From a bacterium (GTDB lineage Bacteria > Planctomycetota > J058 > JAJDCP01): a DNA stretch of 15,551 bases. The translations under genes and the position numbers were made by a program. Positions within the stretch are counted from its first letter, which is position 1; each line of letters opens with the position of its first letter. Positions 6,721 through 13,787 of this stretch are shown here, piece after piece. The DNA is taken from NCBI GenBank assembly GCA_030428695.1, contig JAUIEM010000234.1, positions 1 to 15,551 of the forward strand, read 5' to 3'. The notes under the pieces were generated by a model, which saw nothing but the letters and a program-made list of their open reading frames with translations, made no database searches and was not told where the DNA came from.

Positions 6721-7651
6721 CGCCGTCGACACCGGGACCATCCTGATCACCGGCGTCAGCGGCAAGCTCGGCCGGGTCGTCGCCAAGCGTCTGTACAAGG
6801 AGATGCAGGTGGTCGGGGTCGACCGCCGGCCCTTCCCCGGGCGGCCCCGCGGGATCACCCACTACGAGTACGACGTGCGCGGCCGGCGCTACGAGGACGT
6901 GTTCCAGGACCACGACCTCAGCGCGGTCATCCACCTCAACATCTTCCACGACCCACGGGCCAAGTCCGAGCTGACCCATGAGTTCAACCTGATGGGGACG
7001 CAGGCGACTCTCGAGTATTGCGTGCGGTACAAGGTCCCGAAGCTGATCGTGCTGTCGAGCGCGGACGTCTACGGACCGCAGTCGAAGAACTCGGCGCTGC
7101 TGACCGAGGACACGCCGCTGATGGCCGGCGCCCAGTTCCCCGAGATCCGCGACCTCATCGCCGTCGACATGCTGTGCAACAGCTTCTTCTGGAAGTACCC
7201 GACCATCGAAACCGTGGTCCTGCGGCCGGTCCACATCCTCGGTTCGGTGCGCAACGCGCCCTCGAACTACCTGCGGCTGCGCTATCCGTGGAAGCTGATC
7301 GGCTTCGACCCGATGGTGCAGGTGATCCACATCGAAGACCTGGCCGAGGCGATGGTGTGCGCGCTCAAGCCTCAGGTGCGCGGCGTGTTCAACGTCGTCG
7401 GCCCCGGCGAGCTGCCCCTGTCGACCGTGCTGCGGCTGCTCGAGCGGCGCGCCTTGCCGCTGCCGGCGCCGTTCGCGAAGTGGCTGCTGCGCCAGCTGTG
7501 GCGCTTCCACCTCGCGAGCTACCCGGCGCCGGAGCTCGACTTCCTGCACTACGGCTGCACCGTCGACGGCTCCCGCGCTCGCGAGGTGCTCGGCTTCGAG
7601 CCGCGCTACAACCTCAAGGACACCGTGCTGTCGATGCTCGAGTACGCATGA
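6707..7651 (+). CDS. NAD-dependent epimerase/dehydratase-like extended SDR, catalytic dyad missing
   Basis: This is a 314-residue Rossmann-fold protein of the extended short-chain dehydrogenase/reductase type. The nucleotide-binding TGVSGKLG (residues 15-22) follows a hydrophobic strand, and SSADVYG (117-123) is the usual active-site strand with its serine. The Tyr-x-x-x-Lys dyad, expected just before the helix IAVDML, is absent: the aligned positions read E146 and L150. Ordinary SDR redox or epimerase chemistry is therefore unlikely, and the protein may bind a nucleotide or nucleotide-sugar without turnover or use another mechanism. The C-terminal half (VIHIEDLAEAM, FNVVGPGELPLS) is typical of epimerase-like SDRs. 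The start is set by GGAGGAG (6693-6699), seven bases before the ATG. The overlap with the acyltransferase gene suggests joint action on a lipid or glycolipid. Confidence 0.85.
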   Translation: MSSGSAVDTGTILITGVSGKLGRVVAKRLYKEMQVVGVDRRPFPGRPRGITHYEYDVRGRRYEDVFQDHDLSAVIHLNIFHDPRAKSELTHEFNLMGTQATLEYCVRYKVPKLIVLSSADVYGPQSKNSALLTEDTPLMAGAQFPEIRDLIAVDMLCNSFFWKYPTIETVVLRPVHILGSVRNAPSNYLRLRYPWKLIGFDPMVQVIHIEDLAEAMVCALKPQVRGVFNVVGPGELPLSTVLRLLERRALPLPAPFAKWLLRQLWRFHLASYPAPELDFLHYGCTVDGSRAREVLGFEPRYNLKDTVLSMLEYA

Positions 7652-7667
7652 GCCGGGCTGAGCCGGT

Positions 7668-7697
7668 TTGGCGCGACGGGCGCACGCCTGGTACTCT
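7668..7697 (+). promoter_or_regulatory. weak candidate promoter of the exported coiled-coil operon
   Basis: TTGGCG (7668-7673), an 18-base spacer and TACTCT (7692-7697) form a marginal sigma-70-like pair in the 76-base gap before the triplet. The following bases, AAGGGAATTTCATT, are locally AT-rich. The match is poor and transcription could instead read through from the SDR gene. Confidence 0.25.
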
Positions 7698-7727
7698 GTG
7701 AAGGGAATTTCATTCGGAGGCGAAGCC

Positions 7728-8354
7728 ATGCGCCTTTGTGTTCTGCTGCCCTTCCTGCTGTGTGCCGCCGGCGTGTCCGGTCAGGACATGCAGTGGCTCA
7801 ACCCCCGCCGCGCGAGCAGGCTGCGCACGATGTTCGCCCACTGCCGGGTCGACATGGAAGCCCGCATCGCCGCCATCCGCACCCTCGAACGCGAGAAGAC
7901 CGAGCGCGACGCCGCCCGCCTGGTGTGGTACCGCGACCGCTCCGAGCGACTGGCAGACGGTATCGAGGTCCTCGACCTCTGCATGTCGGGCAACGAGCTG
8001 AGCGACGACTACTTCGTGTTCGTCGCGAAGGCCTTCCACGTGCTCGACGGACCGCAGGAGGCGCCGGGCTTCGTGACCGCGATCCCGGCCCCGCGGCCGT
8101 GGACGCCCGAGAACGAGGCCGACCTGCTCGCCTCCTCGGAGACCCTGATCGCCGTCCAGGACGCGCGGGACGCGAGCGCTCCGGCCACCGAGGAGGAGCG
8201 TCTGCAGCAGAGGGTCGCCGTGCTCGAGCTGCAGAAAGAGCTCGCCGAGCGCGAGGCCGCCCGCAAACAGCTCGAGCTCGAGCTCGCCCAGCTGCGACTC
8301 GACGCCCTGCAGACCCAACGGCTGATCGAGAAGCTCGAGAGCGCGGAGGAATAG
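7728..8354 (+). CDS. exported coiled-coil protein, first of a paralogous triplet
   Basis: This is a 208-residue protein that I do not recognise. It begins with a Sec signal peptide (residues 1-18, cleavage likely after VSG, before QDM), so it should be periplasmic or surface-located. A helical module follows whose best-marked point is WYRDR (67-71), preceded by an ERDAAR run and followed by RLADGIEVLDL and a VLDGP end. The same module recurs in the next two genes. A proline-rich linker (about 114-127) leads to a long heptad-like coiled coil (about 155-206, rich in Leu, Glu, Gln and Arg) that runs to the C-terminus. Unlike its two paralogues it lacks SHOCT-like repeats between linker and coil. 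The ATG has GGAGG at 7716-7720, seven bases upstream. The next gene starts two bases after its stop codon. Confidence 0.8.
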   Translation: MRLCVLLPFLLCAAGVSGQDMQWLNPRRASRLRTMFAHCRVDMEARIAAIRTLEREKTERDAARLVWYRDRSERLADGIEVLDLCMSGNELSDDYFVFVAKAFHVLDGPQEAPGFVTAIPAPRPWTPENEADLLASSETLIAVQDARDASAPATEEERLQQRVAVLELQKELAEREAARKQLELELAQLRLDALQTQRLIEKLESAEE

Positions 8355-8356
8355 CG

Positions 8357-9157
8357 ATGCGGACGATGATGCTCGGCCTGGCGCTGTGCGCGCCCCTCTG
8401 TGCCCAGCTACAGCTCAACCGGGAAGAGGCCGACCGCCTGCGGCGGATCTACCAGGACCACTACGAGCTGTTCGTCACCCGCGCGGTCAAGATCGAGACC
8501 GAGCCGCGCGCCCTCGACGAGCGCGACGGCGCGCGCATCGACTGGTACCGCGCCCGGGCCTCCGATCTCGAGGCGGCCGTCGAGCTGCTCGACCTGGTGC
8601 TGCGGGCGAGCTACCGCTTGAACGAGAGCGACCTCGGCAAGATCAATCGCGCCTCGGAGATCGTGCGCGGGCCGAAGGACGCCCCGAGCTTCGCGGACGA
8701 GTTCCCCGACCCCGAGCCCCTGCCCGTGATCGAGGAGAACCCGCTCGAGCGCCTGCGGCCGACCCAGCCGGCCATCTTCGGCGATGCGGACACCGCGTCC
8801 GACGTGCTCGAGCAGCGGGTGCAGGCCCTCTACGACGGCGGGCTGATCACGCGCTTCGAGTACCTGCTCGAGCGCTTCCGCGCCTCGGCGGAACCGAGCC
8901 ATTGGGCCGAGCTGGTCAGCTACCTCGAGGACCTGCGCAAACGCGGGGCGATCAGCCAGGAGGAGTTCGACCGCGAGCTCGAGGGGGTGTCGGACCTGCC
9001 CTCCGCGGATATCCTCCGCGGCAAGCAGATCGAGATGCTGCGCGAGAACGTCGCCGCGATGCGTCGCCAGGAGGCGGCGCTGACGGCGCGGATCGGCGAG
9101 CTCGAAGACGAGATCCTGCGGCTCGAGTTCCGCCTGCGGCTGCTCGAACAACCTTGA
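8357..9157 (+). CDS. exported coiled-coil protein with two SHOCT-like repeats, second of triplet
   Basis: This is a 266-residue protein of unrecognised family. A short Sec signal peptide ends at LCA (residues 14-16), before QLQL. The shared helical module includes ERDGARIDWY (55-64), LEAAVELLDL and a VRGPKDAPSF end very like the GPQEAPGF of the preceding protein. A proline-rich linker (about 117-138) follows. Two helical hairpins then resemble the SHOCT pattern (L-x-x-L-x-x-x-G-x-I-T/S-x-x-E-F): about 150-175 (LYDGGLITRFEYL) and about 186-212 (LRKRGAISQEEFDREL). Residues about 220-266 are a coiled coil. The ATG at 8357 was chosen because GGAGGAA (8345-8351) lies five bases upstream and the signal peptide starts there; an open frame running further upstream overlaps the previous gene and is spurious. 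It forms an operon with both neighbours. Confidence 0.8.
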   Translation: MRTMMLGLALCAPLCAQLQLNREEADRLRRIYQDHYELFVTRAVKIETEPRALDERDGARIDWYRARASDLEAAVELLDLVLRASYRLNESDLGKINRASEIVRGPKDAPSFADEFPDPEPLPVIEENPLERLRPTQPAIFGDADTASDVLEQRVQALYDGGLITRFEYLLERFRASAEPSHWAELVSYLEDLRKRGAISQEEFDRELEGVSDLPSADILRGKQIEMLRENVAAMRRQEAALTARIGELEDEILRLEFRLRLLEQP

Positions 9158-9170
9158 CCCTGGAGGAACC

Positions 9171-9929
9171 ATGCGCCTGATCCTGTTGCTCTGCCTGACG
9201 GCCGGCCTGTGCGCCCAGGAGCTCACCCGCGACGAGGCGGTCCGCCTCGGCGAGCGCTTCGAGCAGCGCGTCCGCGAGCTGCGCGATGCGCGGCGCCGGA
9301 TCGAGATCAAGGACCACCGGTCCGCCGCCGACCGCGAGGCGCTGCGCTGGTACGACGAGCGCATCGAGGCGCTGCGCGACGCCCAGGAGGTGATGGCGCT
9401 GATCGAGGGCTTCGACTACATCCCCGACGACGCCGACCGGCGGGTGTGCGACCGGGCGATGGAGATCCTCGCCGAGTCCGACCCCGCCACGCCCGCCCCG
9501 CCGCCGGCCCAGGTCGAGCCGCAGGAAGCTCCGCTGAGCCAGGCCGACCGCAACGCCCTGCAGCGGCTCGAGCGGCTGCACGACAACGGATTGATCACCG
9601 AGTATCAGCTGCTGCGCGAGCGCATCGAGATCATCCCGAACCTCGAGGACATCGAGCGCCTGCTCGCCATCCTGGCGCGCACCTACGAGCAGGGCCTGTT
9701 GTCCGACGCGGAGTTCAACCGCCAGGTCGAGGAGCTCGAAGAGCACCGGCGGGCCCTGCGCGCGAGCCAGCTCGATCCGGACCAGCAGGCCCTCGAGGAC
9801 GAGCTCGCCACCCTCGAGCTCGCCGAGCAGGCCGCCCGCCTGCGGCTGCGCGAGGCCGAGCTCGCCCGCGAGCTCGCCGAGCTGCGGCTGAAGATCCTGC
9901 AGCTCGAGCTTGAGCTGTCCGGACGCTGA
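9171..9929 (+). CDS. exported coiled-coil protein with two SHOCT-like repeats, third of triplet
   Basis: This is a 252-residue protein of unrecognised family. Its Sec signal peptide (MRLILLLCLTAGLCA, then QEL) closely resembles that of the second member. The shared module includes ADREALRWYDERIEAL (53-68) and ends around AMEILAES (96-103). A proline-rich linker (105-121) is followed by two SHOCT-like hairpins: about 128-154 (LHDNGLITEYQLLRERI) and about 164-190 (TYEQGLLSDAEFNRQVEEL). The C-terminal 60 residues are a strongly heptad-like coiled coil rich in Leu, Ala, Glu and Arg, suited to oligomerisation or pairing with the paralogues. The start has GGAGGAA (9162-9168) two bases before the ATG, closer than usual, and lies 13 bases after the preceding stop. 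A stem-loop follows the gene at 9974-9994. Confidence 0.8.
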   Translation: MRLILLLCLTAGLCAQELTRDEAVRLGERFEQRVRELRDARRRIEIKDHRSAADREALRWYDERIEALRDAQEVMALIEGFDYIPDDADRRVCDRAMEILAESDPATPAPPPAQVEPQEAPLSQADRNALQRLERLHDNGLITEYQLLRERIEIIPNLEDIERLLAILARTYEQGLLSDAEFNRQVEELEEHRRALRASQLDPDQQALEDELATLELAEQAARLRLREAELARELAELRLKILQLELELSGR

Positions 9930-9973
9930 AGGTACCCCTCGGCCTCGAGCATGATCGTGTCCTCGGTCCGGCT

Positions 9974-9994
9974 CCCACGACGGAGCCTCGTGGG
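9974..9994 (+). terminator. stem-loop after the coiled-coil operon
   Basis: CCCACGA and TCGTGGG form a perfect seven-pair stem with a seven-base loop, 44 bases beyond the stop codon of the third coiled-coil gene. There is no U-tract, so it may end transcription weakly, protect the transcript's 3' end, or belong to the leader of the DUF4132 gene. Confidence 0.45.
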
Positions 9995-10031
9995 CTGCGT
10001 TCCACGCGGTTCGTTCCCACACACGGGCTTT

Positions 10032-10052
10032 GCGTCTGGGAGGGGTAGACGC
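10032..10052 (+). repeat. hairpin just upstream of the DUF4132 gene
   Basis: GCGTCT (10032-10037) and AGACGC (10047-10052) can form a six-pair stem with a nine-base purine-rich loop. It ends 15 bases before the start codon, upstream of the GGAG ribosome binding site at 10057-10060. It could be a leader structure or an operator; function is unknown. Confidence 0.3.
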
Positions 10053-10067
10053 CCACGGAGACACGCC

Positions 10068-13000
10068 ATGACGACGGAAGCCCTCGACGAGATCGCCCGG
10101 ACCATCGCCAAGTACGGCGAGCGCCACAGCCTGTGGAGGCAGCTGCGGCGCCTCGACGAGAAGCACGGCGAGGAGGCTCTCGACCGCCTGCTCTGGGAGG
10201 GCTTCCGCGCGGACGCCTTCGAGGTCGTGTACGTCCTACAGGTCGTCGAGCGCATGCCGCAGCGCGCGGCGACCCACGGCATCGAGGATGCGGTCGCGCT
10301 GCTGCAGCGCTTCGCGGCGGCCTTCCCCGAGGGCGAGCAGAGCGGCCCCCACGGCAGCCACTGCCTGTGGAGCGACGAGGAGGTGCCCGGGCTGATCCCG
10401 CTGACCGCGCACATCGTCACCGCGCGCAAGGACGATCCGGCCGCGGTCGCGGCCCTGCGGGAGGCCGTGGCGACGCTGCCCGCGCCGTACGACCAGGGCC
10501 TCGCCCTCAGCCTCGCCCAGGCCGGGGTGCTCGCCTCCGACGCCCTGCCCGCCGGGACGCTCGAGGTGGTCGCGATCCGCGATGTCGAGCACGGGAGCGA
10601 CAGCTTCCGCGCGGTCTGGACCGAGGACGTCTACCGCGCCGCCCTCGCCGCGGCCCTGCGCCGCGCGCAACGCTGCACGCCCTCGGCGCTCGCCGCCCTG
10701 GCCGGCCACGTGCCGGCGGAGGAGCTGCTCGAGGCGGTCGGGCGCAGCGTGTTCGGGGGCGACGACTGGAAGACCGTGGAGGCCCTGGCGCCCCTCGGCC
10801 GGGACAGCTTCGACGCCGTCGCCGCGGCGGCCGAGGGCTGCGTCGGCGCGGTCGGGGCGCCGGCGAAGATGCGCGCCGACAGCTACGAGCTGGGCTGGCC
10901 CGCCTACTTCCGGACCTGCATCTACCTGCGCGCCTGCAAGCACCACGGCCGCGAGCCCGCGCCCTGGTGCGACGCGCTGGTCGGCGGGCTGCTCGACGGC
11001 TTCGAGCTGCACTGGAGCGGCTCGAACTACCTCGGCTACCTCGCGGAGCTGCGCGAGACCCTGGCCGTGCTGCCGGTGCCGCGCCTCGCCCCGCTGCTGG
11101 TCGCGGCCGCGAAGGTCCCGTGGCTGCTCGCGGCGGCCGCGCCGACGCCGGAGGTCGTCGCGCGCATCCTCGAGGCCCTGCACGCGCTGCCCCGGCCCCT
11201 GGCCTGGCGGGAAAAGACGGCCGTCGAACACTGCCTGAAGACCTTCGGCCCGGAGCAGATCCCGGCGCTGAACGCCGCCGTCGGCCGCCCCGGAGCGCAG
11301 CGCGGACTGGTGATCGAGGCGCTGATCGCGGCGGGGACAGCGGAGACGGTGCCCGGGCTGATCCAGGGCCTGTACGACAAGGCCAAGCGGGTGCGCGACC
11401 GCGCCGAAGAGGGCCTGGCGGCGTTGGACGACGTCGTCGACGCCCTCGAGGCGCCGCTGCACGCCGGGGCCCGGGACGTCCGCATCGTCGCGGCCCGGCT
11501 GCTCGCGCGGCAGCCGGCGACGGCCCGGCGCCACGCCCTCGCACAGGCGCGGCTGGAGGTGGAGAAGGCCGCCGCGGTGCGCGCGGTGCTCGAGACCATC
11601 GCCGCGCCGCCCTCCGGCGGCGACGAGGGCGCGGCGCTCGCGGCCGCCCTGGGCGAGGATCTGCGGGCCTGGCAGAGGTTCCCCGCGGTCGGTGACGACC
11701 GCCTGGAGATCCTGTGGAACCACCTCCTGCAGGTGCACCAGGGCGATGTGATCGCCGACGTCGAGCCCTGGCTCGAGCTGCTCGCCGTCGCGAAGAGGCA
11801 TCCGCGGGCCCGGGAGTGGGCCATCCTCGGGCTGATCTTCAGCCGCTCGAGCGACGCCCGGCGCTCGCTGGAGGTCGCGCTCGGGCTGTGGCCGGACTTC
11901 CTCGCCAGCCTCGCCGAGCACATCCGCACGCACGGCTGGCGCCGCACGCCGGCGATGGGGACCTGCAAGAGCTGGCGAACACTCGGCCTGGACGCGATGG
12001 TGTCGACGGCGCACGGCCTCGAGGCGGGGGGCAGGACCGGCCTGTGGCTCGCCTGCGCGGACGTGAGCCGCAGCGCCCGCCAGTACCTGCTCACCCTGCC
12101 GGTCGACGAGCGGCTGCGCCTCGGGGAGCGGCTGCTGACCAGCGCCGTCAGCCGCGAGCGGCGGCTCGGCGCCGAGCTGCTGGAGTCGACCGGGCGGGAC
12201 ACGGTGCTGCCGCTCCTCGAACGGGCCCACAAGCGCGAGAAGGACCGCTTCCTCAAGAGCGCGCTGCTCGAGCGCCTGAGCGCCGTCGCGCTGCGCTCCC
12301 TGAAGGTCGCCGCCTACGGCCGCGACGAGGCGGGCGAGCGCGCCCTCGACCAGGCCCTCGCGGCGCTGCCCCGGGCGCGCAAGAACCCGGCCTGGAGCGC
12401 GCGGCTGCCGACCTTGCGGCTGGCGAGCGGGGCGGCCCTGTCCAAGGGCGCGCGCGGCTGGTTCCTGCAGCAGCTCGACAAGGAGGGCCCGCGCCACAAC
12501 CCCGAGCTGCGGGCCCTGCGCGAGCGCCTCGAGCCGGCGAGCCGGCGGGCCTTCCTCGCGACCCTGCTGCGCCGCGCGAAGACCGGTCCCACGCGCGGGG
12601 TTCCGCTCGCGGCCATCGCGATCCTCGGCGGCCCGGACGATGTCGAGACCCTGCGCAAGGAGCTCCCGCGCCTCGCCGCCTCGCGCCAGGACGACTACGG
12701 CGCCCCGGTGTGCCGCGCCCTCGCCCGGCTCGGCCTGCCCGAGGCGGTGCAGGTGCTCGACGTCCAGTCGCGCAGCGGTCGCACCCCCGCCCTCAAGCGT
12801 CGCGCCGGGAGCGCCCTGGCGGGGCTCGCGAGGCGCCAGGGCTGCAGCGTCGAGGAGCTGGTCGACAACAGCCTCGGCGACGGCGGCTTCGGCCCGGACC
12901 GCTGCCTGCGCCTCGACTTCGGGCCGCGCAGCTTCACCGCGCGGCTGACCGCGGAAGGGAGCATCGTCCTGGTCGACGAGGCGAGCGGCAAGGAGCGCAA

Positions 13001-13784
13001 GGCGCTGCCCAAGCCCCGCAAGAGCGACGACCCGGAGCGGGCCGCCGCCGCCAGGAAGCAGCTGTCCGCGGCCCGCAAGACCGTGCGCCGCACCCTGTCG
13101 GCCCGCAAGAAGCGCTGGCAGCAGGCGATGCTCGCGGCGCAGGAGGAGCCGGTGGAAGCCTTCGCCGCGCGCACCCTCGGCAACCCGATCTGGTGGACCG
13201 CGGCCCAGGGCCTGCTGTTCGCCGTCAAGACCGGCGAGGGCTGGCGGAGCTTCCTGCTCGACGAGGACGGCCGGCCCTGCGACCGGGACGGGCCGCTGCG
13301 CCTGCCCGCCGCCGGCGTGGTGCGGGTGGTCCATCCGGTGCAGCTCGAGGAGGAGGAAGCGGAGCGCTGGCGGGAGCTCCTCGACGAGAAGGGCCTCGAG
13401 CCGCGGTTCGTGCAGCTCGAGCGGAAGATCTTCCGGCTCGACGAGCTCCCGGAGAGCGCGGAGGAGCTGCTGCGCGAGCTGCCGCTGGTCACCGGGCACG
13501 ACCTCTACCAGGCCGCCCGCGCCCGCGGCTACGAGCCCGGGCCCATCGAGGACGGCGGCGCGATCTACCGCCAGACGAAGACGGTCGGGCCGTTCGCCTG
13601 GACGGTCGCGCACGGCGGCGTCTTCCCCGGCCACGTCAGCGACCACGAGGACTGCGAGCTGCGCTCGATCGAGGTCCGCAAGGACGGCGAGAAGATCCCC
13701 TGGCGCACGCTCCCGCCGGAGCTGTTCAGCGAGCTCGCCTTCGACCTGTACGCCCTCAGCGGCAGCCTGTACGAGGTGCTGTAG
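10068..13784 (+). CDS. large helical-repeat protein with C-terminal DUF4132 (MolR/YehI-type) domain
   Basis: This is a 1238-residue protein without a signal peptide or membrane segment, probably cytoplasmic. The first 900 or so residues are amphipathic helices with HEAT-like character, clearest near 355-490 (GLVIEALIAAGTAETVPGLI, VRIVAARLLARQP) and 645-740. The last 290 residues resemble DUF4132: RLDFGPRSF (about 947), a GKERKALPKPRKSDDPE run, then VVHPVQL (about 1087-1093), LEPRFVQLERKIFRL, and the end segment VFPGHVSDHEDCEL. E. coli MolR and YehI have similar length and layout. MolR was linked to molybdate regulation but the family's activity is not established. No WGR domain is seen. The ATG at 10068 was chosen for GGAG at 10057-10060 and because the 39 in-frame upstream codons lack a ribosome binding site. 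It stands alone between possible hairpins and a convergent gene. Confidence 0.82.
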   Translation: MTTEALDEIARTIAKYGERHSLWRQLRRLDEKHGEEALDRLLWEGFRADAFEVVYVLQVVERMPQRAATHGIEDAVALLQRFAAAFPEGEQSGPHGSHCLWSDEEVPGLIPLTAHIVTARKDDPAAVAALREAVATLPAPYDQGLALSLAQAGVLASDALPAGTLEVVAIRDVEHGSDSFRAVWTEDVYRAALAAALRRAQRCTPSALAALAGHVPAEELLEAVGRSVFGGDDWKTVEALAPLGRDSFDAVAAAAEGCVGAVGAPAKMRADSYELGWPAYFRTCIYLRACKHHGREPAPWCDALVGGLLDGFELHWSGSNYLGYLAELRETLAVLPVPRLAPLLVAAAKVPWLLAAAAPTPEVVARILEALHALPRPLAWREKTAVEHCLKTFGPEQIPALNAAVGRPGAQRGLVIEALIAAGTAETVPGLIQGLYDKAKRVRDRAEEGLAALDDVVDALEAPLHAGARDVRIVAARLLARQPATARRHALAQARLEVEKAAAVRAVLETIAAPPSGGDEGAALAAALGEDLRAWQRFPAVGDDRLEILWNHLLQVHQGDVIADVEPWLELLAVAKRHPRAREWAILGLIFSRSSDARRSLEVALGLWPDFLASLAEHIRTHGWRRTPAMGTCKSWRTLGLDAMVSTAHGLEAGGRTGLWLACADVSRSARQYLLTLPVDERLRLGERLLTSAVSRERRLGAELLESTGRDTVLPLLERAHKREKDRFLKSALLERLSAVALRSLKVAAYGRDEAGERALDQALAALPRARKNPAWSARLPTLRLASGAALSKGARGWFLQQLDKEGPRHNPELRALRERLEPASRRAFLATLLRRAKTGPTRGVPLAAIAILGGPDDVETLRKELPRLAASRQDDYGAPVCRALARLGLPEAVQVLDVQSRSGRTPALKRRAGSALAGLARRQGCSVEELVDNSLGDGGFGPDRCLRLDFGPRSFTARLTAEGSIVLVDEASGKERKALPKPRKSDDPERAAAARKQLSAARKTVRRTLSARKKRWQQAMLAAQEEPVEAFAARTLGNPIWWTAAQGLLFAVKTGEGWRSFLLDEDGRPCDRDGPLRLPAAGVVRVVHPVQLEEEEAERWRELLDEKGLEPRFVQLERKIFRLDELPESAEELLRELPLVTGHDLYQAARARGYEPGPIEDGGAIYRQTKTVGPFAWTVAHGGVFPGHVSDHEDCELRSIEVRKDGEKIPWRTLPPELFSELAFDLYALSGSLYEVL

Positions 13785-13787
13785 GCC

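Noticed and set aside
7728..9929. Interpretation of the coiled-coil triplet as lipoproteins
   Set aside because: Cysteines occur near the signal peptide ends (LLC, PLC, GLC), but none fits the L-A/S-G/A-C lipobox with cleavage directly before it. Signal peptidase I sites before Q fit better.
9951..10067. 39-codon N-terminal extension of the DUF4132 protein
   Set aside because: There is no ribosome binding site at 9951, the residues are Arg/Gly/Pro-rich without family similarity, and the segment encodes two stem-loops.
10236..13646. 1136-codon open frame on the minus strand opposite the DUF4132 gene
   Set aside because: Its composition is typical of a GC-rich shadow frame. The opposite strand has clear DUF4132 and HEAT-like features and a ribosome binding site.
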